Shown: positions 26,201 to 34,613, counted from the first letter of the stretch. The stretch is DNA of 43,274 nucleotides from Methanobacteriota archaeon (GCA_002729095.1 PBWC01000045.1:23519-66792); one strand, 5' to 3'. The notes: generated by a model not told the origin, from the letters alone. Numbers and translations are program-made.

Positions 26201-27522
26201 AATCACTATCCACTAAACCTTGGAACTTATCCGAAGATTTAGACGATGATAATGATGGAGCGCTTGATATTTATGATGATTGTGTGAAAGGAACACTAGG
26301 TTGGAATCAATTCGAAACTTTAGACCATGACATGGATGGATGTTTCGATGGAGATGAAGATATTGATGATGATAATGATGGAATTTTAGATTTAGCAGAT
26401 TCATGTAGTACTGGTGTTATTAATTGGACATCTAATTCATTGAATGATTATGATAACGATGGATGTTTTGATTCCAGTGAAGATGAGGATGACGATAATG
26501 ACTTAATCTTAGATGCTATTGACCTTTGCCCAATTGGAGATTTAGGTTGGATATCATTCCAGAGCAGCGATTATGACAATGATGGATGTAAAGATTCAAC
26601 TGAAGATTTTGATGACGATAATGATAATATTACTGACTTACAAGATTTATGCCCAACTGGAAAGAAAAATTGGATATCTAGTAATATTCTAGATTATGAT
26701 GAAGACGGTTGTTATGATGCTAGTGAAGATGAAGATGATGATAATGATTTGATAAATGATAATTATGATAGTTGCCCTAAGAATCTACTAAATTGGACTT
26801 CAAATTCTGATACTGATCATGATAGTGATGGTTGTAACGATCAATTAGAAGATGATGATGATGATAATGACGGGATGGAGGATTCAATAGACCAATGTCC
26901 ACTAGGTGACCTAGGTTGGATTTCTACTCCAGAAACTAACTTTGATAACGATGGTTGTCAAGATTCGGAAGAAGATTATGATGATGATGGAGATGGAGTA
27001 ATTGATTCCCAAGATATGTTTCCCCTAAATCCGGCTGAATCGTTTGATTCTGATGGAGATGGAATCGGAAATAATGCGGATGCTTTCCCAAAGGATTCTA
27101 GTGAAACAGAAGATTCTGATGGAGATGGTGTTGGAGATAACACAGATATTTTTCCATCCACCTCTTGGCTTGGTTCAGGAACATCTTTCACAATAATTGC
27201 AATTATAGTTATTTCAATAATTGGAGGTATAGTAATTATTCTAATTAGGAAAAATAACGCTCCTATCCCTGAAGAACAAACCAAATCATTTAGACAACAA
27301 GAAGAATTCTTTGAAGAGGTTTCCTCTGAAGCTTTAAGTCTTGCAGGAATGGCTCCAATTCTAACAGAAGAGCAAATAAAAAGCCAAACTATGCCACCTA
27401 GTAATGATTTGATTGGCGAAATTGATGAAGATGGTTACGAGTGGATAGAACATCCTGAAGGAAGCGAAATTTGGTATTGGAAGGGTTCTGATTCAAATGA
27501 TTGGGAACTGTATGAAGAGTGA
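23242..27522 (+). CDS. Giant membrane-anchored surface protein with thrombospondin-3-like Asp/Cys repeats
   Basis: This 1426-aa protein begins with a signal peptide (residues 1-26, ending PTVEA) and one Asp-rich repeat. Residues about 70-560 are beta-rich with recurring NGNI-W-like and DS-D-L patterns, possibly a beta-propeller. From about residue 571 come 16 repeats of about 41 aa, each of the form EDxDDDNDGxxD-x-CPxGxxxW-xS-xTDYDxDGCxD, with two cysteines per repeat, then two classical thrombospondin type 3 units (DSDGDGIGNNADAF). Such Asp loops bind calcium in known proteins. A transmembrane helix (about 1313-1336) and a cytoplasmic tail of about 90 residues ending in a W-rich motif follow. 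It is probably a rigid, calcium-stiffened surface stalk. Spacing of 86 bp separates it from the divergent Tudor/EF-hand gene. Confidence 0.9.
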   Translation: MNSGKFLPIGLVFLFLFSFLSPTVEAFDWDNDGIDDSVDTDDDNDSVLDIDDQCTPGQVNSYSLGMSDHDSDGCDDHLMFISNAFLEGDDTDVITDIFFDSNDNQIISGYSLGNYSKFENYNITTDPNHEGYSFVAKMNSTGNIDWLIYTFNDYYIKIALSSDDSIYLSSSLLTNLTWHTPSGNFAISDTNNFVDPYVMKISNQGNIEWIEHNENLGDQRFEAIAIGEQNNAIISIFNYNGSILSYGSQTFTLNSIEGFVLNISSNGDWGSDIISIESPNPVANNGAIFDYISNIDNGYMAIVSYQDIPSVNIKKNGIFQCSISKNNSQSNYDILSITVFHDWNCQDSINVEANYGYAEAWVNDMIVEFNTTSNNLSIVVAGAMEADTYNYSTLEFGNWGVITPLGEYTNEGAKAYVGQIYFDTNVSGNSLNWDYLMWDDSYGYFSSFNDITYSEHAFVLCGYFYSFMNLVDGISLPNILTLYSITNSDYDSMCLLDYESGSSQVFGSLGYIYQQFGFYNSDILTAIDLDKTGRASIAIASTSTYVTFNNTNITTNGSSYDTHLFNVLFEEDYDDDNDGIQDYNDQCPLGDINWNASNSSQDWDWDGCKDSTEDLDDDNDGLEDTLDACPRGLTNWSSSNYYEDYDGDGCNDYSEDLDDDNDGVLDSDDLCSAINSVLGWTSDSTTDYDGDGCQDITEDWDDDNDGLDDTYDNCPTGLLNWQSGDPNTDWDGDGCEDSVEDDDDDNDQRNDVDDTCPKGELNWNSQSTQYDFDMDGCKDGVEDWDDDNDGVYNQNDDCTPGEMSWISSNSTDYDSDGCRDLTEDFDDDNDGKEDAIDDCLLGDLGWISTPFTDYDSDGCRDSTEDLDDDNDGVEDLDDLCPLGEVGWISTELTDYDGDGCKDAQEDDDYDNDGVINQNDSCKRGDTYWNSNSTTDYDYDGCRDSTEDLDDDNDGVPDISDLCSVGLSYWYSNSETDYDSDGCYDQEESLSTKPWNLSEDLDDDNDGALDIYDDCVKGTLGWNQFETLDHDMDGCFDGDEDIDDDNDGILDLADSCSTGVINWTSNSLNDYDNDGCFDSSEDEDDDNDLILDAIDLCPIGDLGWISFQSSDYDNDGCKDSTEDFDDDNDNITDLQDLCPTGKKNWISSNILDYDEDGCYDASEDEDDDNDLINDNYDSCPKNLLNWTSNSDTDHDSDGCNDQLEDDDDDNDGMEDSIDQCPLGDLGWISTPETNFDNDGCQDSEEDYDDDGDGVIDSQDMFPLNPAESFDSDGDGIGNNADAFPKDSSETEDSDGDGVGDNTDIFPSTSWLGSGTSFTIIAIIVISIIGGIVIILIRKNNAPIPEEQTKSFRQQEEFFEEVSSEALSLAGMAPILTEEQIKSQTMPPSNDLIGEIDEDGYEWIEHPEGSEIWYWKGSDSNDWELYEE
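24955..27150 (+). repeat. Tandem coding repeat, about 16 units of roughly 123-129 bp plus TSP3 tail
   Basis: The DNA repeats the core gatgatgataatgatgg once per unit, spaced by about 123 bp, with one longer unit of about 52 codons (EESLSTKPWNLS insertion near 26200). Units differ at third positions and in the variable loops, so they are old duplications rather than a recent expansion. The array produces spurious His-rich ORFs on the minus strand. Confidence 0.9.
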
Positions 27523-29868
27523 TTAATCGTCAGTTGTATCGTCTTTAGCGTTGTACTTCTTCACTGGAAATAGCTTGTCTATCCATTTTGGCGACCACCA
27601 GTTTGCCTTGCCCATAAGCCTCATTGTTGCTGGAACCACCAGTGCTCTAACTATTGTTGCATCTAGAAGAATTGCCAGTGCTAAACCAAATCCTATTTGC
27701 TTCAAAATTACAACAGAAGATAACCCGAATGCACTGAATACTACCACCATAATGGCTGCCGCACCAGTAATCAAACGACCAGTTTTCTGGAGTCCATTTG
27801 CGACTGCGAGGGTATTGTCTCCTGTACGCTCCCATTCTTCATGGATCCTAGAAAGCATCAACACTTCATAATCCATAGATAAACCAAATACTATACAAAA
27901 TAGAATTATCGGATTTGTTGTTTCAATTGGTTGAGGTGTAAAGTTTAGTAATTCGGCTCCATTGCCCCATTGGAACACAAATACTAGCATACCGAATGAC
28001 GCTGATACGGATAAAATATTCATGATAATAGCCTTAATTGGAATTATCACACTTCTAACTTGAATGAATATCAGTAAAATGGTTGCTACAAGAATAAATG
28101 TTAATGCAATCGGCAGATTTTCGATAATTGCGTCTAAGACATCCAAACTGTAAGCCGCAAATCCAGCAACCATCAGAACTCCATCTTCTCCAGTGTTTAA
28201 TTCAGATAGTAATTCTACCCTTTCTGATCTGACGTCCGATACAAAATCCCTGCTGCTTTCTCCAGTGATAGTACCTGTCAGTGAAAATATGACAAATGTC
28301 ACATTTTCCGATATGAACTGGTCTCTAAGATATTCACGGCTGGCAATGGTATCGTTATCTAAAAATTCATCAGGTGTTTGCCAAAACTGTATGACCTCTG
28401 ATTCACTCATATTTTCGCTTGGTAAAGCATATCCTGAAGCATTAATTACTCGATCATCGTCTAGATAATTCTTCATCCAACGGTACATTGTAATCAGATT
28501 ATTTTCTTCTAGAGGATCTTCTCCATCAAAGTCTATCACAATCATTGCACGATTTACAGCACCCTCCGGCCATTTTTCGTCTATTAACTCGTAGCCTATT
28601 CTAGTTTCGTCATCCGGAGGTAGTGCGTCTCTTGAAGCAATTGAAAAATCAGCCTGCAAAAATGGTAATCCCGCTCCTAATAGTATGACAAGCGTTGGAA
28701 TCAATACTGCCCATGGACGTTTCATAACGAAATTTGCAATTCTTGCCCATGCACCATCTTCCTTCTCGTTTTCTACACTGAAGGAAAAAGGGATTTTACC
28801 CTTGAATACTTTATTGCCCATTAATGCTAAAATTGCGGGTAGGACAATTACTGAAAACACCATTGCAATACTGACCGCCAGTGTTCCACCTATTCCTAAA
28901 CTTGGCAGACCAGTATTCTCGAAAAATAACATGCCCATCAAACCTATTGCCACAGTTATTCCTGAGAAGAATACTGCTTTACCAGCTGTTGCAACAGTAA
29001 TGGCTATCGACATTCGGATATCACGACCATTATTCAGCTCTTCTCTAAACCTATTTACCATAAAAAGAGAATAATCCACTGATACACCTATACCAATTAA
29101 TGTAATGATATTCAGTGCATACTGAGTTACATCGGTGGTATTTGATAACCAAATAGTTACTCCCATTGCTGAAATTACTGTCAGTACTGCTACCCCGATA
29201 GGTAATAGAGCAGCAATAATTGTTCCAAAAACTATACCTAAAATAATCAGTGATAAAGGCCCGGAAATGAGTTCAGCTTTGATTAGATCATCTTGGATTC
29301 TTGAATCAAAAATAACATCTATGGCTAAGTCTCCAGTTCTCCAAGAATTAAATTCTGAATCTACATCAATGTCTTCCCAGTTTTCATCATAAATTTGCTT
29401 CGCTTCTTTCCTTTCTATAGAAATCTTTACTTTATTTTTAGCCCAAAAGCCATCTTCATCTTGGTATACAAAGCTTTCACGCTTCTCTCCAGAAGTTTCC
29501 CAAGAATACTGAATTGTAACATTATCCATTACGGCAAAATCAGCAAGTGCCGAAGTAACTGCTGCTTGCCATTCAGGGGAAGAGTCGTCAAGGCTAGGGT
29601 GGTTAATCAATAGAATGAAGTTCTCAGACTTGTTACTCTCATCTTCATCAGCAAATGCGCTCTTTCGTAAATCACCTGCTTCAACAGATTCTAAGTCACC
29701 CTCTCCCCAAGATTCAGCCCAGTTGGGTCCTAGTGAAATCAATGATCCTAAAATCATACAAGATAATACGCCAATGACTAAAACTTTCTTTTTATGGTCA
29801 AAAATAGATTCACCTAATTTGTAGAATGATCTGTTTTCAAGCATTTTCGGGTCTGTCGACCAGTCCAT
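27523..29868 (-). CDS. MMPL/RND superfamily membrane exporter
   Basis: This 781-aa transporter has the duplicated RND plan: one N-terminal helix, a large outside loop (about 50-200), five helices, then a second helix (near residues 385-405), second outside loop (about 410-580) and five more helices. GVSVDYSLFMVNRFREE and FGLSMDYEVLMLSRIHEEW are the paired transmembrane-4/10 motifs with the Asp-Tyr that carries protons in MmpL/HpnN-type exporters. It probably exports a lipid or other hydrophobic molecule using the ion gradient; the cargo is unknown. GGGGAG lies just before the ATG. It ends directly against the stop codon of the convergent surface-protein gene with no spacer. Confidence 0.92.
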   Translation of the reverse strand: MDWSTDPKMLENRSFYKLGESIFDHKKKVLVIGVLSCMILGSLISLGPNWAESWGEGDLESVEAGDLRKSAFADEDESNKSENFILLINHPSLDDSSPEWQAAVTSALADFAVMDNVTIQYSWETSGEKRESFVYQDEDGFWAKNKVKISIERKEAKQIYDENWEDIDVDSEFNSWRTGDLAIDVIFDSRIQDDLIKAELISGPLSLIILGIVFGTIIAALLPIGVAVLTVISAMGVTIWLSNTTDVTQYALNIITLIGIGVSVDYSLFMVNRFREELNNGRDIRMSIAITVATAGKAVFFSGITVAIGLMGMLFFENTGLPSLGIGGTLAVSIAMVFSVIVLPAILALMGNKVFKGKIPFSFSVENEKEDGAWARIANFVMKRPWAVLIPTLVILLGAGLPFLQADFSIASRDALPPDDETRIGYELIDEKWPEGAVNRAMIVIDFDGEDPLEENNLITMYRWMKNYLDDDRVINASGYALPSENMSESEVIQFWQTPDEFLDNDTIASREYLRDQFISENVTFVIFSLTGTITGESSRDFVSDVRSERVELLSELNTGEDGVLMVAGFAAYSLDVLDAIIENLPIALTFILVATILLIFIQVRSVIIPIKAIIMNILSVSASFGMLVFVFQWGNGAELLNFTPQPIETTNPIILFCIVFGLSMDYEVLMLSRIHEEWERTGDNTLAVANGLQKTGRLITGAAAIMVVVFSAFGLSSVVILKQIGFGLALAILLDATIVRALVVPATMRLMGKANWWSPKWIDKLFPVKKYNAKDDTTDD

Positions 29869-29961
29869 ATACTCCCCGTTACAATTCGGTATATGAAACA
29901 GTGTTTTACAATTAAGTAATTTAAAAACATAAAAACGAGATTTGATAAAATAGAATACTGT

Positions 29962-30489
29962 ATGTTTGCCATGGAACGAGCTCTGTTAGGTGGTGGATGC
30001 TTTTGGTGTACGGAAGGAGCATTCAAGCAAATGAAAGGTGTTGATTCCGCTCTCCCTGCATATGCGGGAGGTCCCGATAAGTTTCCTAATTATGATTCAG
30101 TTTGTTCAGGAAAAACTGGCCATGCTGAAATTGTAGAAGTTATTTTTGATCCAGATATAATCTCTTTTGAGACTATTTTACAGGTTTTTTTTACAGTTCA
30201 TGACCCCACCCAACTTAACCGTCAAGGAAATGATATTGGCACCCAATACAGGAGTTGTATAATGCCAACCAGCGATACTCAGGAGCAAATATCAAAAAAG
30301 GTGATTAAAGAAATGCAACAATTTTTCAATTCAGAGATCGTAACAACTATCGAACAACCCACTAATTTCACAATTGCTGAAAAATACCACCACGATTACT
30401 ATGCTAGAAACCCATATCAAGGATACTGCATGGCAGTTGTAGGTCCAAAGTTATCTAAATTGAGGAAAAAATTAGCGCACCTATACTAG
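29962..30489 (+). CDS. msrA: Peptide methionine-S-sulfoxide reductase MsrA
   Basis: This cytosolic enzyme repairs oxidised methionine (the S-sulfoxide) in proteins using thioredoxin-type reductant. GGGCFWCTEGAF holds the catalytic cysteine, followed by the family segments AYAGG, GKTGHAEIVEV, FFTVHDPTQLNRQGNDIGTQYRS and YHHDYYARNPYQGYC, the last with the likely resolving cysteine. Length (175 aa) is normal. A second ATG at 29971 (MERALL) would give a more usual N-terminus. It is transcribed away from the MMPL exporter and is followed 37 nt later by the P5C dehydrogenase on the same strand. Confidence 0.96.
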   Translation: MFAMERALLGGGCFWCTEGAFKQMKGVDSALPAYAGGPDKFPNYDSVCSGKTGHAEIVEVIFDPDIISFETILQVFFTVHDPTQLNRQGNDIGTQYRSCIMPTSDTQEQISKKVIKEMQQFFNSEIVTTIEQPTNFTIAEKYHHDYYARNPYQGYCMAVVGPKLSKLRKKLAHLY

Positions 30490-30526
30490 CGAGATATTGA
30501 AGAAGTCTCTTCTGTAGCGTTGTTAC

Positions 30527-32161
30527 ATGGTGAATAATGTTCCACGACCCCCAACTCCTGTTAATGAACCAGTTCTTGGCTATCTCCCCGGAAGCCCTGA
30601 AAGAATTGCATTGAAGGAAGAACTGACAAGACAATCTAATGAAATAGTTGAGATTCCTTGTATTATCAACGGGGTTGAGGTTTACACTAATGATGTTGTA
30701 GAACAGGTAATGCCTCACAACCACGGCCATGTCATCGCAAGAGTACACATGGCAGGAAAAAACGAAGTCGATGACGCAATTAAAGCTTCTTTGGATGCTC
30801 ATGATGCTTGGTCTAGTATGGCTTGGGAAGCAAGGTGTGCAATTTTCCTCAAGGCGAGTGAATTACTCAGGGGAGAATACCGCGCCAAAATTAATGCTAG
30901 TACTATGATTAACCAGTCTAAAACCTGTCATCAAGCCGAGATTGATTCAGCTTGTGAATTAATCGACTTTTGGAGATTCAACACATTCTATGCTAGACAA
31001 ATATACGAAGATCTACAACCTTCTGTTTCTCCATCCAGCATGTGGAATTCAAGTGAAGTGAGGCCTCTAGAGGGATTTGTTTTCTCTGTTACACCTTTCA
31101 ATTTCAGTAGCATTGCTGCAAATCTTCCATCCTCTGCTGCGATAATGGGTAATACCGGTGTTTGGAAACCAAGCAGAAACTCCTACCTATCAAATTACTA
31201 TTTGATGAGGTTAATGATGGATGCTGGATTACCAGATGGAGTTATTAATTTCATACCAGGAAAGGCTAGTTTGGTGGGAGAAATTTGCTTATCGCACCCT
31301 ATGTTAGCAGGTATTCACTTCACTGGATCAACCGCTGTATTTAGAAAAATGTGGAAGGATGTTGCAGATAATCTTCCCAATATGCGATCCTATCCTAGAA
31401 TTGTAGGAGAAACCGGAGGAAAAGATTTCATAGTTGCTCACCCAAATTGTGATGAAAAAGCATTAATTGTCGCTCTAATAAGGGGTGCTTTTGAATTTCA
31501 GGGACAGAAATGTAGCGCTGCAAGCCGAGCATATATTCCTAAATCTGTTTGGGAAAATATCAGTGAAGAATATTGCGCCGAGGTTTCAAAAATTTCCGTT
31601 GGAGACCCCAAAGATTTCTCTAATTTTATGTCCGCAGTAATTGATAGAAAATCATTCGATAATATATGTGGATATATTGACCGTGCTAATTCAGATAGCG
31701 GTTGTGAAATAGTGACAGGAGGAGAATATGATGACTCCCATGGATATTTCATAAACCCAACAACTATTATCTGTTCAGACCCTAAATATGAGTCGATGAG
31801 CGAAGAGATTTTTGGCCCTGTTTTATCGATTTACATTTATCCTGATAATGAATTTGAAGAAGTCCTAAAGTTGTGTGATGAAACTTCTGAATATGCTTTG
31901 ACTGGCTCGATATTTGCTACTAAGAGAGAAGATATTGTAACTGCTCAAAAAGCACTAAAGTATTCATCCGGAAATTTCTACATCAATGACAAGCCAACAG
32001 GTGCAGTGGTTGGTCAACAGCCATTTGGTGGAGCCAGAGGTAGCGGAACAAACGACAAAGCTGGTTCTCCACTAAATCTTCTTAGATGGGTCAGCCCACG
32101 TTCCATTAAGGAGACTTTCGCACCTCCGCATGATTGGACTTACGGCTTCCTAAATGAGTGA
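30527..32161 (+). CDS. 1-pyrroline-5-carboxylate dehydrogenase, ALDH4 type
   Basis: This 544-aa NAD-dependent aldehyde dehydrogenase oxidises glutamate-gamma-semialdehyde (from P5C) to glutamate in proline catabolism. It resembles the stand-alone animal/fungal ALDH4A1 form along its length, including the N-terminal NEPVLGYLPGSPERIAL, EIDSACELIDFWRFN, LEGFVFSVTPFNF and VGETGGKDF. The catalytic cysteine is C329 in GQKCSAASR, and SEEIFGPVL is the usual late motif. No proline dehydrogenase domain is fused and no putA neighbour is in the window. Its last 22 nt overlap the end of a small convergent membrane-protein gene. Confidence 0.93.
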   Translation: MVNNVPRPPTPVNEPVLGYLPGSPERIALKEELTRQSNEIVEIPCIINGVEVYTNDVVEQVMPHNHGHVIARVHMAGKNEVDDAIKASLDAHDAWSSMAWEARCAIFLKASELLRGEYRAKINASTMINQSKTCHQAEIDSACELIDFWRFNTFYARQIYEDLQPSVSPSSMWNSSEVRPLEGFVFSVTPFNFSSIAANLPSSAAIMGNTGVWKPSRNSYLSNYYLMRLMMDAGLPDGVINFIPGKASLVGEICLSHPMLAGIHFTGSTAVFRKMWKDVADNLPNMRSYPRIVGETGGKDFIVAHPNCDEKALIVALIRGAFEFQGQKCSAASRAYIPKSVWENISEEYCAEVSKISVGDPKDFSNFMSAVIDRKSFDNICGYIDRANSDSGCEIVTGGEYDDSHGYFINPTTIICSDPKYESMSEEIFGPVLSIYIYPDNEFEEVLKLCDETSEYALTGSIFATKREDIVTAQKALKYSSGNFYINDKPTGAVVGQQPFGGARGSGTNDKAGSPLNLLRWVSPRSIKETFAPPHDWTYGFLNE

Positions 32162-32448
32162 AGTGGCAACTTCTTACTTTTATCGACTCTACTTACAGAG
32201 TCTACCAGTAACCTAGGTTTCATTCCATTACTTATCAAAGATATAAGCCACCATCCCAGAGATAGTAACGGTGTTGAAATTAACATAGTTAGACAAAGAA
32301 AAACAATGATGTTTGATTTTGAAAGGGACCAAGAATAAATTATTGTGAATAACATTACAATCACAAAATAAATTCTAGATGCCTCGCTTGGAGTTTGCCA
32401 TCCCCTGTGGTCAAGCCTTGGAGCAAACAGAAATTCAAACACGCCCAT
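32140..32448 (-). CDS. Small membrane protein, family not recognised
   Basis: About 102 aa from ATG 32448; the ORF-track start at TTG 32466 is less likely. The N-terminus reads MGVFEFLFAPRLDHRGW and is followed by two hydrophobic helices (about residues 28-47 and 53-75) and a basic C-terminus. The 3' end overlaps the P5C dehydrogenase gene by 22 nt tail to tail. Composition (Leu/Ile/Trp-rich helices, positive tail) is that of a real membrane protein, but there is no motif, so function cannot be assigned. It could be spurious, although the membrane profile argues against that. Confidence 0.55.
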   Translation of the reverse strand: MGVFEFLFAPRLDHRGWQTPSEASRIYFVIVMLFTIIYSWSLSKSNIIVFLCLTMLISTPLLSLGWWLISLISNGMKPRLLVDSVSRVDKSKKLPLHSFRKP

Positions 32449-32480
32449 GACAAAAAGTCCCTGCAATCAAATAAAAAGTT

Positions 32481-32523
32481 CTGTTAGTAAGCATACGATG
32501 ATTTCATCAAATAAGACTAACAG
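32481..32523. repeat. Nested inverted repeat upstream of box C/D sRNA
   Basis: CTGTTAGT and ACTAACAG form a perfect 8-bp stem, and GATGA/TCATC inside can form a second hairpin. It lies 33 bp before the minus-strand ATG at 32448 and directly before the sRNA at 32531. It may be a transcription-related hairpin or part of an RNA leader; no role is established. Confidence 0.45.
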
Positions 32524-32530
32524 GATAGAC

Positions 32531-32598
32531 CCCGCTGTGATGACTGCTTTAGCCGAATGCTGAAAATTCAGTGACGAGTGATGGGCGAACTGAGCGGG
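32531..32598 (+). ncRNA. Box C/D sRNA (2'-O-methylation guide)
   Basis: A 68-nt element has the full archaeal layout: box C GTGATGA (32537-32543), box D' CTGA (32560-32563), box C' GTGACGA (32571-32577, one mismatch), box D CTGA (32590-32593), closed by a CCCGC/GCGGG stem. The D guide is the 12-nt GTGATGGGCGAA. The D' guide lies within CTGCTTTAGCCGAATG. RNA targets would contain roughly TTCGCCCATCAC and CATTCGGCTAAAG; I cannot place them in rRNA without the rRNA sequence. It lies in the gap before the DsrE-like gene. Confidence 0.8.
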
Positions 32599-32655
32599 AC
32601 CTTAATTCAAAATAATCTTCAATAGATTGATTATTATCTAATATGTGGCATGTAC

Positions 32656-33045
32656 ATGAGCAAGAGTATATTCATCAAATTTGTATCAGAACCTAGAAAT
32701 GATCCGATTAAATCCATCGTCGGGTTAGCATGTGCTGCCCAAGCAATAAACGATGGGCATAATGTGAGTGTTTTTTTCGCTGCGGCAGGAACAAGATTAC
32801 TGGATTCTAACTATCTTGAAGAATTGGAAAAAGAGCTCGGAGCGGACGTTCCTATGGTTGCTAATTTCATGAATACTATTAGCTCTGGAGCTACACTATA
32901 CTGCTCTTTTGCATCAGTCAAGGCAGTACTAGGATATAGTGAAGGTGATGAAGCACTAGTAGTATCTGATGATCAAATAAAATGGAGTGGCCCACCTGGA
33001 GTGATAAGTTTGGCAACCGCTTCTGAAATTCAACTTACTTACTAA
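32656..33045 (+). CDS. DsrE-like family protein
   Basis: About 129 aa from ATG 32656; the ORF track begins two codons earlier. The alternating beta strand and helix pattern, with SIFIKFVSEP at the N-terminus, AAQAINDGHNVSVFFAAAG in the first third and DEALVVSDDQIK near the end, matches the small DsrE/DsrF/YchN fold. These cytosolic proteins often handle sulfur atoms via a cysteine. Here a single Cys occurs in LYCSFASVKAV, so sulfur transfer is possible but not shown. It stands alone, with no sulfur-metabolism neighbours. It follows the box C/D sRNA and precedes the PrsW-like gene by about 50 nt. Confidence 0.72.
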   Translation: MSKSIFIKFVSEPRNDPIKSIVGLACAAQAINDGHNVSVFFAAAGTRLLDSNYLEELEKELGADVPMVANFMNTISSGATLYCSFASVKAVLGYSEGDEALVVSDDQIKWSGPPGVISLATASEIQLTY

Positions 33046-33096
33046 GTTAATACATAATTACGGTTGATTTGAAAACTCAGACGGATTAGGAAGTCC

Positions 33097-34539
33097 ATGC
33101 AGGGATTAATGAAGACGCCGCTGTCTCCTGCACCGAATAATATTTATTTATCACAAAAATCTTCTAGATGGAGAACTATTGGCTCAATGCTAGGGTTAGT
33201 AACCGTAATTTTCTTCTACGTAAACACTGCATTATTTATTGTAAGTGGATTTATTGATTCAAACCTGAATGGTATTCTAGGCCCTAGTGACCCTTTACAA
33301 GTGATGATAGGAACCCTATGCTCTACTCCATTTCTACTCGCTTTCATACTTCTTAGGAAACCCAAACTAGCCCACGTAGTTAGAATTGAACCATCTAATC
33401 AAGGAACCAATACCCATCTGATTGCTCCATCTACACTAATCCAAACGCCAATGCAAACATCGCTCAAACACCATTTAGTTCACAATACTGCACCTCTACA
33501 AATTCCGCCATTGAAGCAGTTATGGTTGATTTTTTTCTTCGGAACATTAATTTCAACAATTTGTATGATTCCTATATTGATCAGTTCAACAATATGGGCA
33601 GTTTTACTTTTCTTATTGATTGCAATACCAGCATGGATAATTGGTTTTTCAACACCAGTATTTGCTTGGTGGGCTACATCAAATGAGTACTTTGGACTTC
33701 AAACTACTAAGAGACAAGGCGAGTGGATGTTAATTGCAGGAATGCTATCTACTTTCCCAGCATTGGTAATTAACTCATTAATTTCCCCAATCATAATCAC
33801 TTTCTTAGGAATAAGTATGGATGGTGTTGAAAGCCTTGGTTATGGTATGATTCTGTTCCTTTCTGCTCCAATAGGAGAAGAGTTGAGCAAAGCATTAGCG
33901 ATTTTATTCTTATCTAGATTCATTGATTCAGGAAAAAGAGGTTTCCAAATAGGGTTCTCTGTCGGACTTGGATTCGCCCTTTTAGAAAATATGTCATACA
34001 TTCTTGGAGCACTACTTTCTGGGGAGAGTGCTGCACTGAGTTTTATTTTAACCACTGTATTAAGGGCTATAGGTTCAATTCCTGGCCATGCAACATGGAC
34101 TGCAATTTCTGGGTTTGCAATAGGACATCATATTTCAAAAAATAATCATTCCAAATCTTTAATTGATGGAATTTATGTAAAGAAAAAAATCACTAAACAA
34201 GAAAGTCAGTGGGCATTATTTGACAATAAAACTGGAGAATTGATTTCCAGTTCAAGCATCAAACCTCAAACTGTTTTGCCTAAATGGCTTAGTGCTGGTA
34301 AAGATAAAGAAATTAAAATAACTAAATCACCTACATTAGCAATTTTTATTGCAATTTTTTGTCATGCAATATGGAATGGGACACTTTGGATATCTGGAAG
34401 AATATTCATTGATAGCCCAATACTAATTAAGATTGTAATCGATCTTGTTCTAGTTACCACGTTAATAGTCATACTTTGGTTTATTCTAAGACGGTTAATA
34501 CCTTATGCTGTAGATGACCGAAATTCGTTATTAAGTTAA
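33097..34539 (+). CDS. PrsW-family intramembrane protease-like protein
   Basis: This 480-aa multi-pass membrane protein contains the PrsW/CAAX-related motifs. GEELSKALA (residues 259-267) supplies the paired glutamates, GFALLENMSY follows in the next helix, and GHATWTAISGFAIG (about 330-343) and FCHAIWNG (about 425) supply the histidines. PrsW of Bacillus cleaves an anti-sigma factor; the substrate here is unknown. About eight to ten hydrophobic helices are visible, plus a soluble loop (about 360-410) between the catalytic core and the last helices. An N-terminal helix pair and a polar loop (about 90-145) precede the core. AGGAAG lies before the ATG. Confidence 0.82.
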   Translation: MQGLMKTPLSPAPNNIYLSQKSSRWRTIGSMLGLVTVIFFYVNTALFIVSGFIDSNLNGILGPSDPLQVMIGTLCSTPFLLAFILLRKPKLAHVVRIEPSNQGTNTHLIAPSTLIQTPMQTSLKHHLVHNTAPLQIPPLKQLWLIFFFGTLISTICMIPILISSTIWAVLLFLLIAIPAWIIGFSTPVFAWWATSNEYFGLQTTKRQGEWMLIAGMLSTFPALVINSLISPIIITFLGISMDGVESLGYGMILFLSAPIGEELSKALAILFLSRFIDSGKRGFQIGFSVGLGFALLENMSYILGALLSGESAALSFILTTVLRAIGSIPGHATWTAISGFAIGHHISKNNHSKSLIDGIYVKKKITKQESQWALFDNKTGELISSSSIKPQTVLPKWLSAGKDKEIKITKSPTLAIFIAIFCHAIWNGTLWISGRIFIDSPILIKIVIDLVLVTTLIVILWFILRRLIPYAVDDRNSLLS

Positions 34540-34613
34540 AAAACTGTATTTTTAACTAATTAAAGGGCATTACATTTTAAGAGGAATTATTACGAGTACT
34601 TTTTGGGAATTAC

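Noticed and set aside
25418-26404. Minus-strand ORFs rich in His, Tyr and Pro
   Set aside because: They are the antisense reading of the Asp/Asn codon repeats (GAT/AAT read as ATC/ATT, shifted to CAT/TAT), not genes.
24955-27150. Direct repeats that could suggest a CRISPR array
   Set aside because: The unit is about 123 bp, in frame, and encodes a conserved protein repeat; there are no 25-35 bp spacers and no cas genes.
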